A DNA stretch of 64,000 bases from JBBQVS01 sp963792705 (GCA_963792705.1 CAWBXD010000011.1:310001-374000), one strand, 5' to 3'; positions 1-8,691 are shown, counted from the stretch's first letter. Numbers and translations: made by a program. Notes: generated by a model from the sequence alone, not told the origin.

Positions 1-2
1 GA

Positions 3-134
3 CATAAGCAAGATATCTTTATAGTGGTACGTCCTGATCGCTATGTGGCTGGCGTCTTCGATATAAAAGAGGTATCTCTAACGAATTCAAAACGATGTAA
101 GAATATGATTTATCACGCCCTTTTCGACGGTTAA
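3..134 (+). CDS. C-terminal fragment of FAD-dependent aromatic monooxygenase (window edge)
   Basis: An open frame enters from the left edge in frame 3 and ends at TAA 132-134, giving 43 residues. It contains a VVRPDRYVAGVFD segment, which resembles the end of the thioredoxin-like C-terminal domain of the PheA/TfdB/PHBH-type flavin monooxygenases (typically RPDGYVAWR). The rest of the gene lies outside the window. A terminator-like hairpin follows directly, as expected for the true end of a gene. The family assignment rests on one short motif, so it is tentative. Confidence 0.5.
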   Translation, partial: HKQDIFIVVRPDRYVAGVFDIKEVSLTNSKRCKNMIYHALFDG

Positions 135-138
135 TTGA

Positions 139-167
139 CGGCATCGAGGATTCGATGCTGCCGTTTT
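139..167 (+). terminator. Rho-independent terminator-like hairpin
   Basis: The arms CGGCATCGA and TCGATGCTGCCG pair, with a small bulge, around a GGAT loop and are followed by TTTT at 164-167. It starts five bases after the stop codon of the monooxygenase fragment and lies outside the inverted-repeat unit that begins at 170. Confidence 0.55.
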
Positions 168-169
168 CC

Positions 170-200
170 GACGTTTCTCAGAATACTTTTCGTTTTTCTC
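170..200 (+). repeat. Left terminal inverted repeat of the candidate element
   Basis: It begins GACGTTTCTCAGA and continues T-rich to TTTTTCTC. It pairs with 1166-1196 in opposite orientation. A third, internal copy of the core (TTTTTCTCAGATA) lies at about 1011-1024 in the same orientation as this one. Confidence 0.55.
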
Positions 201-358
201 TCATATAACTTTTCTAGCGGATTTCTTCAAGCAGCCTACGAAGCGACATCGTTGATGAATGGTGATGTTTCCTTTTCTCGCATAACTTTTCCATATTTTG
301 TTTGATATTTTGTTTTTTTGCAAACGACGCTGGAGGACTGTTTCTCTCGCATAACTCG
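193..358 (+). repeat. Left subterminal motif copies (three)
   Basis: Three same-orientation copies of a motif close to TTTCTCGCATAACTTTTC occur at 193-214 (with CTCTCATATAACTTTTC), 273-292 (closest to consensus) and 341-358 (TTTCTCTCGCATAACTCG). A fourth copy in the same orientation is at 991-1010 and an inverted copy at 1097-1116. No gene is visible between 168 and 441. Confidence 0.55.
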
Positions 359-441
359 CGCATTTCATGTGAGCATTCGACCATGGTGCGTTCCTTCCCT
401 TTTCGCTTCTCGGCGAGAGTTCGTGCTCTCTTCCCATCAAG

Positions 442-906
442 TTACAATTCTTGATGGTCTCTTAGGTGAAGCAAGTGTTGGTATTGCCAGTTTCGCTCAA
501 TCTCAACGGCATCCATGGAGTTGGTAGCTCTAAAAAGAGCCTGTTGGGCATAAATGGCAGAACCATAAGCATGTCGGGGAACATGTGCAGTTGCCACCGC
601 TTGACCTGCGGCATGAGCAGCAGAGCGGGCGGGACTATCTTCTCCCACTTCACGGGCAGTAGCATGAGAGTCAAGCGAAGCCTTGCGAATAACTGCCATT
701 TTAAATACTCTTGTATCTATCCATGTCTTCAGCGTTTCGATAGCTTGTCGAGGACGATGATCCTGCGGATATTTTTCCTCAAAGTAGGGCATGACACGCT
801 CAGCACAATCAATTGCCCAAAGAGCTAATATCTTATGATCAGTTTTGGTCACAAGCTCTAACATCTCTTCGTCTTTGCGTGCGATTGAGAATTTGGATTT
901 TTCCAC
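442..906 (-). CDS. Imm-5-like putative immunity protein
   Basis: This is a 154-residue soluble, Ala- and His-rich helical protein. It carries the pattern typical of the Imm-5-like family: KILALWAIDCAERVMPYFEEKYP near residue 25 (an aspartate/cysteine/glutamate-rich helix), then a VFKMAVIRKAS helix, then AARSAAHAAGQAVATAHVPRHA and a Y-A-Q-Q-A segment. The family is named for similarity to polymorphic-toxin immunity proteins, but no toxin gene is adjacent, so the role here is unknown. The start is GTG at 906; an ATG at 864 is an alternative but is less well spaced from a ribosome binding site. The gene is the only cargo of the inverted-repeat unit and stands alone. Family membership is fairly sure; the immunity function is not. 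Confidence 0.7.
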   Translation of the reverse strand: MEKSKFSIARKDEEMLELVTKTDHKILALWAIDCAERVMPYFEEKYPQDHRPRQAIETLKTWIDTRVFKMAVIRKASLDSHATAREVGEDSPARSAAHAAGQAVATAHVPRHAYGSAIYAQQALFRATNSMDAVEIERNWQYQHLLHLRDHQEL

Positions 907-1255
907 ATTTAATTCCCACGAGGCTCATTTAAGCACAAACTTTGCAATTTCTATCCCACGAGTATACCCGTTTTCCTCGTACATAGCAAATATTTCTCGC
1001 ATAATTTTTCGTTTTTCTCAGATACCCTTTTTTCTTGAACGAAAACGGAGCGAAAATAGCCTCAAGAGCGAACATCTCATGAGAGGAGAGGTAGGAGGAA
1101 AAGTTATGCGAGAGAATGAGCCTGTTTTGCTCGTTCTCTCCGCTTGTGATGAGGAAATTATTTTTGAGAAAGGGAAAATTTTATCTGAGAAACGTCATTC
1201 TCTGAAACAATAGTAGGGATTATCAATCTTCGATTGACAAGCCCTACATCACATA
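907..1255. other. Gene-free right half of the candidate element
   Basis: No convincing gene is present. The region holds T-rich sequence, subterminal motif copies at 991-1010 and inverted at 1097-1116, a core terminal-repeat copy near 1011-1024 and the right terminal repeat at 1166-1196. A 122-codon frame on the plus strand is only a translation of these repeats. Confidence 0.6.
1166..1196 (-). repeat. Right terminal inverted repeat of the candidate element
   Basis: Read on the minus strand it begins GACGTTTCTCAGA, identical for 13 bases to the left end at 170, then continues A/T-rich and finishes TTTCTC. Confidence 0.55.
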
Positions 1256-2812
1256 TTAATCTCCTATCAGCAGTTGATACAGTTTTTTCTGTCTTGCGGC
1301 TCCCTTTTTATATATCTCGCCCCGTCCTGCATCTGCTTGCATAGGTTCTGCGAGACGTGGCTCTACCTTAGAGATGTCTGGTATCACACCTAATGCTTCA
1401 AGCGCGAGTAAAGCGGCACCACGCGCTGAGGCTTCATGGTCGAGCGATGGATATATGGCCGTACCAAAGGTATCCGCTAGAATACTCTGCATTGTGAGTG
1501 ACCCAAGCAAGGCACCACCGCTACCAACTACTTGTGGTGTAGGCAACACGTTCCCCTCTCTGAGCGTCTCACGCAACTGCTCATAAACGGCCCCAAGTTG
1601 ATAGGCTAACGCTTCCATGCCTGCGCGAAGCACATCGGCTGGCGAGGTATGCGCGTGAAGGTTCATAATCGTCATGCGCGCATCCGCATGCCAACCAAGA
1701 CTTCTCTCTCCCGAAATGAAGGGCAGAATTGTCAGGCCATGGGAATCTGGCTTGATAAATGCTATCGATGGTTCGGCATCGGGAAGCGCGGGTAGTTTTA
1801 GGGTAGTATCAATCCAGTTGAGCATATTCCCACCCTCGCTGAGGGCACCACCCAAAATGGCTCGTTTAGCGTCAATCAAGTACATCCAGAGACCTGTTGC
1901 AGGAACCGCCCGTTCGGGAGGAAGTACCACGCGTACCGCACTTGATGTACCAATAGTTAGCGACCATGTATCGGTATTGGCACAGCCAGAGCCAACAGCC
2001 GCGGCTGCTCCATCACCTATCGCGGGAAACCAGGGAACGTCACGGAGCGCAGACCACGCCGATGCATATTCCGATGATAAACCACGTAACCCATCGTGCG
2101 TATCACCCAGTTGTGGTAGTTGTTCGGGACGCACATTCAGCACCCTCATTAGATCAGTATCCCATGCACGGTTCCGCGTATTGAGCAGACCAGTCGCGGA
2201 TGCCATCGCAAGGGCACACACCGACTTACCAAGGAATTTGCGGTGTAGATACTCCCCAAAGGAAATCCATTGTGCTGTACGTTTGAAGATATCTGGTTGG
2301 TTGGTAGCCAGCCAGCGCAATTTAGCGGGCCAAAAACTGGCATGCACTGGAGCACCTGTACGTTGATGAACCTCCTCCGCATTGAGTTGTGAACGCAGTT
2401 CTGCTGCAGCACCAAAGGGACGCGTATCTTCCCAGGTGATGACTGGCGTGAGCGGATTATTTGCTTCATCCACACCTAACAAACTATGCCAGAACGTATC
2501 CATTGCCACAGCACCAATCTGCTGGGCCATTGGACCTGCCGCCCTCAACGCATCGTTGACCGTCTGCGCCACAACATCGACGAGGGCATCCGCATCAACA
2601 GAGACCTCACCATCGTCCGTTACATTCAATCTGTACGGACGTTGGGCATGAACGCTCGGAATAGTGGCACCAGTTGCATCGAATAAAAGAGTGCGAGTCG
2701 ATGATGTGCCAACATCCAGAGAAAGGATAAATGGCGGCTTGGGGTCTGTCGTTTGTGTCACCTGCGCCGCTTTTTGCTCTAGCGATGGACCGCTTTGTGT
2801 CGTGTCAGCCAT
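1256..2812 (-). CDS. FGGY-family carbohydrate kinase (gluconokinase/xylulokinase-like)
   Basis: This 518-residue kinase has the two actin-like FGGY domains. The N-terminal phosphate motif LDVGTSSTRTLLFDATG is near residue 32, and a WHSLLGVD / TWEDTR segment lies near residues 110-130. The C-terminal domain has a glycine-rich GDGAAAAVGSGC stretch near 270, LTIGTSSAVRV near 287 and VGSGGALLGS near 437. The family phosphorylates sugars or polyols with ATP; this lineage is closest in style to gluconate and xylulose kinases, but the substrate cannot be fixed from sequence. The ATG at 2812 has a GAGGTG box 7 bases upstream. It lies 20 bases downstream of the DHA2 exporter gene on the same strand, so the two probably form an operon and the exporter may carry a related substrate. 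Confidence 0.85.
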   Translation of the reverse strand: MADTTQSGPSLEQKAAQVTQTTDPKPPFILSLDVGTSSTRTLLFDATGATIPSVHAQRPYRLNVTDDGEVSVDADALVDVVAQTVNDALRAAGPMAQQIGAVAMDTFWHSLLGVDEANNPLTPVITWEDTRPFGAAAELRSQLNAEEVHQRTGAPVHASFWPAKLRWLATNQPDIFKRTAQWISFGEYLHRKFLGKSVCALAMASATGLLNTRNRAWDTDLMRVLNVRPEQLPQLGDTHDGLRGLSSEYASAWSALRDVPWFPAIGDGAAAAVGSGCANTDTWSLTIGTSSAVRVVLPPERAVPATGLWMYLIDAKRAILGGALSEGGNMLNWIDTTLKLPALPDAEPSIAFIKPDSHGLTILPFISGERSLGWHADARMTIMNLHAHTSPADVLRAGMEALAYQLGAVYEQLRETLREGNVLPTPQVVGSGGALLGSLTMQSILADTFGTAIYPSLDHEASARGAALLALEALGVIPDISKVEPRLAEPMQADAGRGEIYKKGAARQKKLYQLLIGD

Positions 2813-2832
2813 ATGTAACCACCTCTTCGTGC

Positions 2833-4470
2833 TTATTTTTGAACCGGAGTCAGGTCTTTTTCCGCAGCCGGTTCGCTCTCGTCCCTACCGTCTATACGTT
2901 GATGAGCATATGTCAGGGTACAGGCATTATCGCCACTTTGATTTTCACCCGTATGCGTAGGCAATTTTTTCGGTGATGAGACAAAAATCAACGTACAAAC
3001 CGCACTCCCCAGCGCAAGGCCAGCACCGATAAGCATTGCCAGGCGAAAGCCAGCGACAAACGACTCGTCTATAGCTGTGCGGATAGCAACACGTGTTGCG
3101 CCCTGTACGGTGCTTGGAATATCTATCGCGGCAAGACGCCCATGTTGTGCAAGTATTGCCTGCTGCACATTCGCAGGGAGGTGTAGGCTAGTAATAGTGC
3201 TTGTAAGGCTATTACTAAACGCAAATGCGACACAAATTCCCAATATAGCGATAGCGAGCAGACCAGCGATACGCGCAACAGCATTGTTCACACCCGAAGC
3301 GGTACCGGAATATTGATCATCAACGGCACCCATCACCGTTGTTGTCAACGGCGCGATGGTAATAGTCATACCCAAACCTAGCACGACAACCGCAGGAAAG
3401 TAGGTCAACCAATAGCTACCGCCAAGTCCAGGGAGTGCAAACAGGACAAAGCCTACGGCGGCAATAGTTGGACCAATCACAAGCGGTAAACGTGAGCCAT
3501 ATTTCGCTACCAACCCACCAGACCAGCGTGAGAGCGCGAAAGAGAGCAGCGTAAATGGTAATAACGAAGCCCCTGCAGCAGTCGCGCTATACCCTTGCAC
3601 ACTAATCAGGTTAAATGGCAAAAAGAACAGTGCTCCACCCAATGCCGCATAGAGCAGAAACGTGAGTAAATTGGTTCCGCTAAATGTACGTGAACGAAAC
3701 AACGTGAGTGGCATCATCGGTGCAGGGCTACGACTCTCTACAAAAAGAAACAGACCAAGCGCGATCAGTCCACCAAGAATACAAACGAGCACAATGGGAT
3801 TGGCAAAACCGACGTTTTCTGCTTGAATTAATCCATAGACCACACCGCCAAGTCCAACCGCCGTCAGGATAGCACCAGGGAAATCGAGATGCTTCTTACC
3901 TTCCCCACTTGTGCTCTCCGGCAGATGCAACACGGAAACGATCAGGACGATCACGGCGAGTGGGACATTGATAAAGAAAATCCAACGCCACGACGTATTC
4001 TGCACGAGCCAGCCACCAAGTAAGGGACCAAGTGCTGAGGTGATGGATGAAAAGCCTGACCATGTACCAATAGCCTTACCGCGTTCCGCACTATCAAAGG
4101 CTGAGCGAATAATGGCGAGACTTCCTGGAGTGAGCAACGCACCACCTATACCTTGTACCGAACGTGAAATGATGAGCTGCTCAATATTCTGCGAGATACC
4201 ACAGAAGACGGAAGCGATAGTGAAGACAATTACTCCGAGCAGAAAAATACGTTTACGTCCAAATTGGTCGCCGAGCGAACCACCAATTAAGATAAGCGCA
4301 CCGAGGAAGAGGGCATACGCCTCAACCACCCATTGCACACTTGACGCACTCGCTTGTAGGTCTGTTTGTAACCTGGGTAAGGCCACGTTGACAACACTGC
4401 TATCAATGAAGGCCATACTCGATCCCAGGATGGTGGCAATAAGTATCCAGGTTCCCTTTTGCTTAGACAT
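2833..4470 (-). CDS. DHA2-family MFS transporter (EmrB/QacA type)
   Basis: A drug:H+ antiporter-2 type major facilitator with about 14 predicted membrane segments. Motif D1 is seen in SSMAFIDSSVVNVALP near the N-terminus, motif A in GGSLGDQFGRKRIFL, and motif C-like glycines in GIGGALLTPGSLAI. The cytoplasmic tail is charged and variable. Such pumps export hydrophobic drugs or metabolites. I place the start at ATG 4470 (MSKQKGTW), 6 bases after GGGAG. An in-frame extension to 4569 would add 33 residues without a ribosome binding site and across a palindromic operator, so I reject it. The sugar kinase follows 20 bases downstream. Confidence 0.88.
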   Translation of the reverse strand: MSKQKGTWILIATILGSSMAFIDSSVVNVALPRLQTDLQASASSVQWVVEAYALFLGALILIGGSLGDQFGRKRIFLLGVIVFTIASVFCGISQNIEQLIISRSVQGIGGALLTPGSLAIIRSAFDSAERGKAIGTWSGFSSITSALGPLLGGWLVQNTSWRWIFFINVPLAVIVLIVSVLHLPESTSGEGKKHLDFPGAILTAVGLGGVVYGLIQAENVGFANPIVLVCILGGLIALGLFLFVESRSPAPMMPLTLFRSRTFSGTNLLTFLLYAALGGALFFLPFNLISVQGYSATAAGASLLPFTLLSFALSRWSGGLVAKYGSRLPLVIGPTIAAVGFVLFALPGLGGSYWLTYFPAVVVLGLGMTITIAPLTTTVMGAVDDQYSGTASGVNNAVARIAGLLAIAILGICVAFAFSNSLTSTITSLHLPANVQQAILAQHGRLAAIDIPSTVQGATRVAIRTAIDESFVAGFRLAMLIGAGLALGSAVCTLIFVSSPKKLPTHTGENQSGDNACTLTYAHQRIDGRDESEPAAEKDLTPVQK

Positions 4471-4524
4471 GATCGCTCCCTTTATACCTATGACGGATGT
4501 GAAGGGAGCCGTCGTGAGTGTATA

Positions 4525-4540
4525 TACGTCACTTGACGTA
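4525..4540. promoter_or_regulatory. Candidate operator of the DHA2 exporter operon
   Basis: The perfect inverted repeat TACGTCACTTGACGTA (7-bp arms, 2-base centre) lies 55 bases upstream of the exporter start, inside the expected promoter region. It looks like a binding site for a dimeric repressor, but no regulator gene is adjacent. Confidence 0.45.
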
Positions 4541-4752
4541 AGTAAAGACGAAAGTTCAGCCCCCTCCATACTTTATACGATATTCTAAGGCAAAGGGACG
4601 AGCTAATTTTATAAGCAGCATCTACATTAGGTGGTAATCGTATGTTACACGAAATACGTATTACCTATAAGCAGAGAAGAACGACGAGCTAGCATACTCT
4701 ACATTCTCTTTTGCCTCTCAGAAAATCTGGTTACACATTGAATATTAGGTGA

Positions 4753-6372
4753 ATGATGCAAGAGGTACAAACAACCATTCTCCCAAACGGGAGCATTATA
4801 CGCGGTCGCTATATGATTGAGTCGTTACTAGGCAAGGGCGGTTTTGGTGCCGTCTATCTAGTACATGATACACGCGTAAAGAGCAACAAGTTTGCCCTCA
4901 AAGAGGTGATAGATCCCAAAAAGCAGGATCGAGTTCATTTTCTTTTTGAGGGCGAGGTCCTCAAACGACTCGATCATAGAGCACTTCCTCGCATATATCG
5001 CGCTTTTGAAGACGAAACAAATGCTCGCTTCTACCTACTGATGGACTACATCGAAGGTCCAAACCTAGATCGCTTGCGTCGTCTTCAACCTGAGAATCGC
5101 TTCGCGCTTCCTACAATGCTACGTCTTATGACTCCTATTGTAGAAGCCGTGATGTATCTACAGAGTCAGCAACCGCCAATTATCCACCGTGATATCAAAC
5201 CAGCAAACATTATTATCCCTTCCACAGGAGAGGAACCTGTCCTGGTGGATTTTGGGATTGCAAAGGAGTACGACCAGGACGCAACCACGACAGCGGTCCG
5301 CAGACTCTCGCCAAACTACAGTGCTCCTGAACAGTATTCACAGGGGACTAATCCTAGTACCGACGTCTACGGAATGGCTGCAACCTTCTATACATTGCTC
5401 ACGGGCGTTCCTCCAATAGACGCATTTGAGCGTATCACGCACATGGGAGAGCATGGGACAGATCCGCTCAAGCCTGTGAATTCTTTCGTACCAGAGATTC
5501 CTTCCTCGGTTTCTAAAGCAATTCAGCGTGCAATGGCACTTGCTAGCGATCAACGCTTTCCCACAATAGAGGCATTCTGGAAAGCGTTGCAACCTCAATC
5601 ATTTCTAGCAGCGGCACCGACACCAGTTACTCCCCTTCCGGTAGCACACATATCCAAACCAGCACAGCCAATAGCTTTGCTGGCCTCAGCAATGACAGCA
5701 CCTAACGTCAATAGACATCAGCATGACTCAGAGCGGCGTCCTGCAAAACGAAGAGTACTGCTTCCTCTCTTTGCATTTCTTGCCTTAGTAGCAATGCTTC
5801 TTGGTACATTGTTTGGCACAAGCTTTTTTTCCAAGAATAATCTCTTTAGAAGTTCAGCTTCGGGAGGTATAGCAACAACAAAACCGCATAGCGCATCAAC
5901 GCATGCACCTTTGCCAACAACGTCTGCCGTTGCCACACAGACTCCGGCATCCACTCCAACTGTTTCTGCAACACCTTCCCCATCGGCAAGGCAGAAACCA
6001 ACGCCTGCTCCCGCCACTTATCCAAGCTTAAACAAGCAGTATATCGGGAGCATCCATAATACTCCAGGAAACATAGATGGGACCATGACCCTCACTAACG
6101 TCCATCAAAATGGCGCAAGTATAGGTGGTGTATTGACCTTGACAAATGGACTCACGGGGACAGCGACACTTACAGGAACCGTTGCGAGCAACAACACATT
6201 GCAGTTTCAAGTAACACCTTATACTCAGTATCCGTCGTTACTCTTTCAAGGTCATGTTAATACCAATGGAAGTTTAGCAGGCACCTATTGTAGCATGCAG
6301 GGAAACCAGTGCGATTATGCCGCTGGAGGATACGGAACATGGCAGATTTCACCACCTTCTTCGAGTTCTTAG
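4753..6372 (+). CDS. Membrane Ser/Thr protein kinase with extracytoplasmic beta-rich domain
   Basis: The protein has 539 residues. The kinase domain covers about residues 15-280: glycine loop GKGGFGAVY at 27-35, catalytic lysine K50 (FALKEV), HRDIKPAN at 145-152 with D147, DFG at 166-168, and an APEQY activation-loop end. A basic juxtamembrane stretch precedes one membrane helix at about 334-356. Outside the membrane come a Ser/Thr/Pro-rich linker (about 380-425) and a repetitive Thr/Asn/Gly-rich domain (about 430-539) with two cysteines. The topology matches PknB-like receptor kinases, but there are no PASTA repeats. It stands alone, so no substrate can be named. ATG 4756, just after the chosen start, is equally possible given the AGGTGA box. 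Confidence 0.9.
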   Translation: MMQEVQTTILPNGSIIRGRYMIESLLGKGGFGAVYLVHDTRVKSNKFALKEVIDPKKQDRVHFLFEGEVLKRLDHRALPRIYRAFEDETNARFYLLMDYIEGPNLDRLRRLQPENRFALPTMLRLMTPIVEAVMYLQSQQPPIIHRDIKPANIIIPSTGEEPVLVDFGIAKEYDQDATTTAVRRLSPNYSAPEQYSQGTNPSTDVYGMAATFYTLLTGVPPIDAFERITHMGEHGTDPLKPVNSFVPEIPSSVSKAIQRAMALASDQRFPTIEAFWKALQPQSFLAAAPTPVTPLPVAHISKPAQPIALLASAMTAPNVNRHQHDSERRPAKRRVLLPLFAFLALVAMLLGTLFGTSFFSKNNLFRSSASGGIATTKPHSASTHAPLPTTSAVATQTPASTPTVSATPSPSARQKPTPAPATYPSLNKQYIGSIHNTPGNIDGTMTLTNVHQNGASIGGVLTLTNGLTGTATLTGTVASNNTLQFQVTPYTQYPSLLFQGHVNTNGSLAGTYCSMQGNQCDYAAGGYGTWQISPPSSSS

Positions 6373-6440
6373 ATACCTTCGCACGAAACCGACCTAAAGG
6401 AGGCTTGACACATATCAATGGAACCTGTTGCAATGATGAG

Positions 6441-6926
6441 CTAATCTTCCCATGCCCAGCTCAGAATAATTTTGGCATGCTCGTTGAAATGCGAGTACGT
6501 ATCACCGAGTATCCCGATAAAGAGCGGTTCAGTCCGCTCGCTGGTAAATGGCCTGTTTAGCTGTTCCTCACTCAGCGTTTCGACATAAGCAATGAGAGCC
6601 TCTGTAGCTGTACGCAGGTCTTCTCTGACTGCTTGGAGTGGACGATCTTTACCCTGTTGATAGACTCGCTGGTTTTTCTCCTCTACACTCAAACCTGTCA
6701 TAGGGTCAGTCTCGTCGCTCTTGCCGTCTGTCTGCAGATACTCCAGAACGCTCTGCTCCCACCATGCAAGATGGAAAACGTTATCCTTGACCGACCAGAA
6801 TCCGTTGACGCCCTGTGTCGTCAATTGCTCCTCACTCATCGTATCCAGCAGTGCTTCAAATGCGGCGTAGCCGGTCTGCATCAGATTGAGTAGTGCTGCT
6901 TTGGACATATGTTGTTGCTTTGCCAT
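6441..6926 (-). CDS. DinB-like / ClbS-DfsB family four-helix protein
   Basis: A 161-residue helical protein fitting the DinB/ClbS fold: an N-terminal helix with ALLDTMSEEQL, the GFWSVKDNVFHLAWWEQ motif near residue 45 (the W-x-x-x-D-x-x-x-H signature), and YSHFNEHAKIILSWAWE at the C-terminus. Family members include metal-dependent thiol transferases and ClbS-type self-protection proteins; the substrate here is not evident. The start has a GAGGAG box about 8 bases upstream. It lies 43 bases upstream of ung on the same strand's map but is probably a separate unit. The family is well supported; the activity is not. Confidence 0.75.
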   Translation of the reverse strand: MAKQQHMSKAALLNLMQTGYAAFEALLDTMSEEQLTTQGVNGFWSVKDNVFHLAWWEQSVLEYLQTDGKSDETDPMTGLSVEEKNQRVYQQGKDRPLQAVREDLRTATEALIAYVETLSEEQLNRPFTSERTEPLFIGILGDTYSHFNEHAKIILSWAWED

Positions 6927-6969
6927 AATAGTGCTCCTCTGTTCGATACAAGAAAATACCTTTTAGCTG

Positions 6970-7647
6970 TTATAGATTCGGCAACTGCCAATCAACCTCT
7001 GGTTTGCCAGCCTCTTTTAGAGCTTGGTTGATCTTAGAAAATGGTTTGCTGCCAAAGAAGCCATTACGGGCTGAAAGTGGCGAGGGATGCACGGATTGCA
7101 CAATGATATGTCGTGTAGTATCGATCAAGCCGATTTTCTTTTGTGCATAAGCACCCCATAACACAAAGACAACTGGCGTTTCTTTCGCGTTCACACGGCG
7201 AATAATCGCATCTGTGAAGACTTCCCACCCACGATTTTTATGTGAATTGGGCGTATGAGCACGAACCGTCAACACGGCATTCAACATAAGTATCCCTTGT
7301 TGCGCCCACGGTACAAGGTAGCCATTGTTAGGAATGCGAAAACCAACATCTGTGTGTAGCTCTTTAAACATGTTGACCAATGATGGAGGCGGCTTGATAC
7401 CTGGGCGCACCGAGAAGCATAGACCATGCGCCTGATTGTCGTCATGATAAGGGTCTTGCCCCAACAATAGAACATTCACGTCTTCATAAGGTGTAAGCTT
7501 CAATGCATTGAACACGTCTTGCTCTGGTGGAAAAACCGAGTATTGCTCTCGTTCGGCATCGACAAAACGCTGTAGGACCTGGAAATAGGGTTGCTCTAGC
7601 TCTTGTGCTAAGAGACTATGCCATGACGAAGGTAGGTCTATCTGCAT
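6970..7647 (-). CDS. ung: Uracil-DNA glycosylase, family 1
   Basis: This enzyme removes uracil from DNA to start base excision repair. Diagnostic motifs are present: the water-activating loop GQDPYHDDNQAHGLCFSV near residue 61, the PPSLVNMFKEL segment, and the C-terminal HPSPLSARNGFFGSKPFS leucine/minor-groove loop near residue 187. The length of 225 residues is normal for bacterial Ung. I place the start at ATG 7647 (MQIDLPSS), behind a GAAAGAG box; a 12-residue upstream extension adds a basic, cysteine-containing stretch not seen in the family. Confidence 0.96.
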   Translation of the reverse strand: MQIDLPSSWHSLLAQELEQPYFQVLQRFVDAEREQYSVFPPEQDVFNALKLTPYEDVNVLLLGQDPYHDDNQAHGLCFSVRPGIKPPPSLVNMFKELHTDVGFRIPNNGYLVPWAQQGILMLNAVLTVRAHTPNSHKNRGWEVFTDAIIRRVNAKETPVVFVLWGAYAQKKIGLIDTTRHIIVQSVHPSPLSARNGFFGSKPFSKINQALKEAGKPEVDWQLPNL

Positions 7648-7940
7648 GTACAACTCTTTCTTACAAAAATGTATTTTAAACAACAGTCGATATCACGAAG
7701 TCTCGCACAATGGCTTTTCGGTTGAACTGGCCCTGATTCGGTATGTACTTTCCTTTTCACGTTTTCTATTATAGTCTAAACCAGTAGGTAACATGACAAA
7801 AGTCATAGCGACAAAATGTGTCTTTCCGCACTCACATTAACTCTATCTTTCTTCTATACTTGCTTTTGTAAGATAACAGTATTTCACGTCTAACTTAATT
7901 AGAAATCATCTTGAGTATAAAAAAGATTGGAGCCACTATC

Positions 7941-8684
7941 ATGGTTACAAATACAGCGAGTACTGACGAAGCAAGAGCAAAAAAGGCGAAGACACGTGCG
8001 ACAATTCTTGGTATCACCTATAGCGTGGTCATCAATGGAATACTCCCAATTATCATTTTTCAGCTCGTAAAAAACTATACGTCACTTTCAGACTTTTGGG
8101 CTTTAGTCATTTCTGGTATCCCTCCCATTCTCGATACAATTGTAGGTGTGGCACGTAAGGGTCAGGTTGATTTAATCGCTGGGATTGCGCTTCTATCTAT
8201 TGCCATTAACATTTTTCTGATTATACTTGGCGGTAGTCCACGTCTACTACTTGTACGCGAGTCATTTTTCACAGGTGCGTTTGGGCTTGCATACCTTGTC
8301 TCCTTACTCTTCCCAAAACCACTCGGTTTCTACTTCGCGCGTCAGTTCGTGACGGGCAATGTGCCAGAGAAAGTTACTTGGTTCAACAGTCTGTGGCAAT
8401 ATGCAGAATTTCGTCATTCTATGCGCGTATCGACGATTGTGTGGGGTGTCGTCTTTGTACTTGAAGTGACGGTACGGACCTATCTCGCATTCACCCTGAC
8501 GATAGCACAGTCAGTTGTTATCTTACCGATAGTTTGGTATATAGCCTTTGGTGGTGTCATGCTTTGGACAATGCTCTACTCACGAGGAATGCGGAAACGA
8601 GGTGATGAAGCACGCGCCGCTCGCCTTGCCCATGAAACTGCCGAAACAAATACAACGGTAACTGCTGAGAGAACTGTTGCATAA
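7941..8684 (+). CDS. VC0807-family integral membrane protein
   Basis: A 247-residue protein with about six hydrophobic segments and an acidic/alanine-rich cytoplasmic tail. Features seen in the VC0807 (intracellular septation protein A-like) group include the ILPIIIFQLVKN start, PPILDTIVGVARKGQVD (a conserved loop), RLLLVRESFFTGAFGLAYLVSL, and a W..LW...F..S.R......WG segment near residue 155-170. The function is unknown. The start is set at ATG 7941, 8 bases after GGAG; the TTG at 7911 is less likely. A long palindromic terminator follows at once. Confidence 0.75.
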   Translation: MVTNTASTDEARAKKAKTRATILGITYSVVINGILPIIIFQLVKNYTSLSDFWALVISGIPPILDTIVGVARKGQVDLIAGIALLSIAINIFLIILGGSPRLLLVRESFFTGAFGLAYLVSLLFPKPLGFYFARQFVTGNVPEKVTWFNSLWQYAEFRHSMRVSTIVWGVVFVLEVTVRTYLAFTLTIAQSVVILPIVWYIAFGGVMLWTMLYSRGMRKRGDEARAARLAHETAETNTTVTAERTVA

Positions 8685-8691
8685 CAAAAAT

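Larger units (their letters stand above)
170..1196. mobile_element. Candidate non-autonomous mobile unit with Imm-5-like cargo
   Basis: A segment of about 1.03 kb is bounded by imperfect inverted repeats: 170-200, and 1166-1196 on the opposite strand. The outer 13 bases (GACGTTTCTCAGA) are identical and 23 of 31 bases match overall. Several copies of the motif TTTCTCGCATAACTTTTC lie inside, near both ends. The only convincing gene is the Imm-5-like CDS at 442-906; no transposase is visible. I found no clear target-site duplication. The arrangement of terminal repeats plus repeated subterminal motifs recalls transposons whose transposase binds several end sites. The element type is unknown and mobility is inference. 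Confidence 0.45.

Noticed and set aside
466..828. 120-codon frame antisense to the Imm-5-like gene
   Set aside because: A shadow of the conserved minus-strand gene; its residues resemble no family.
442..906. Toxin-immunity pair at the left end
   Set aside because: No toxin gene is adjacent to the Imm-5-like gene; the name alone does not support such a system.
845..1213. 122-codon plus-strand frame right of the Imm-5-like gene
   Set aside because: It translates the T-rich and inverted repeats of the candidate element, has no domain and no good ribosome binding site.
1674..2366. 230-codon frame antisense to the FGGY kinase
   Set aside because: Lies wholly within a well-conserved kinase gene; composition is that of an antisense shadow.
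4471..4569. N-terminal extension of the DHA2 exporter
   Set aside because: It crosses the palindromic operator and lacks a ribosome binding site; ATG 4470 has GGGAG at the right distance.
3911..4588. 225-codon frame antisense to the DHA2 exporter
   Set aside because: Shadow of the exporter; no family signature.
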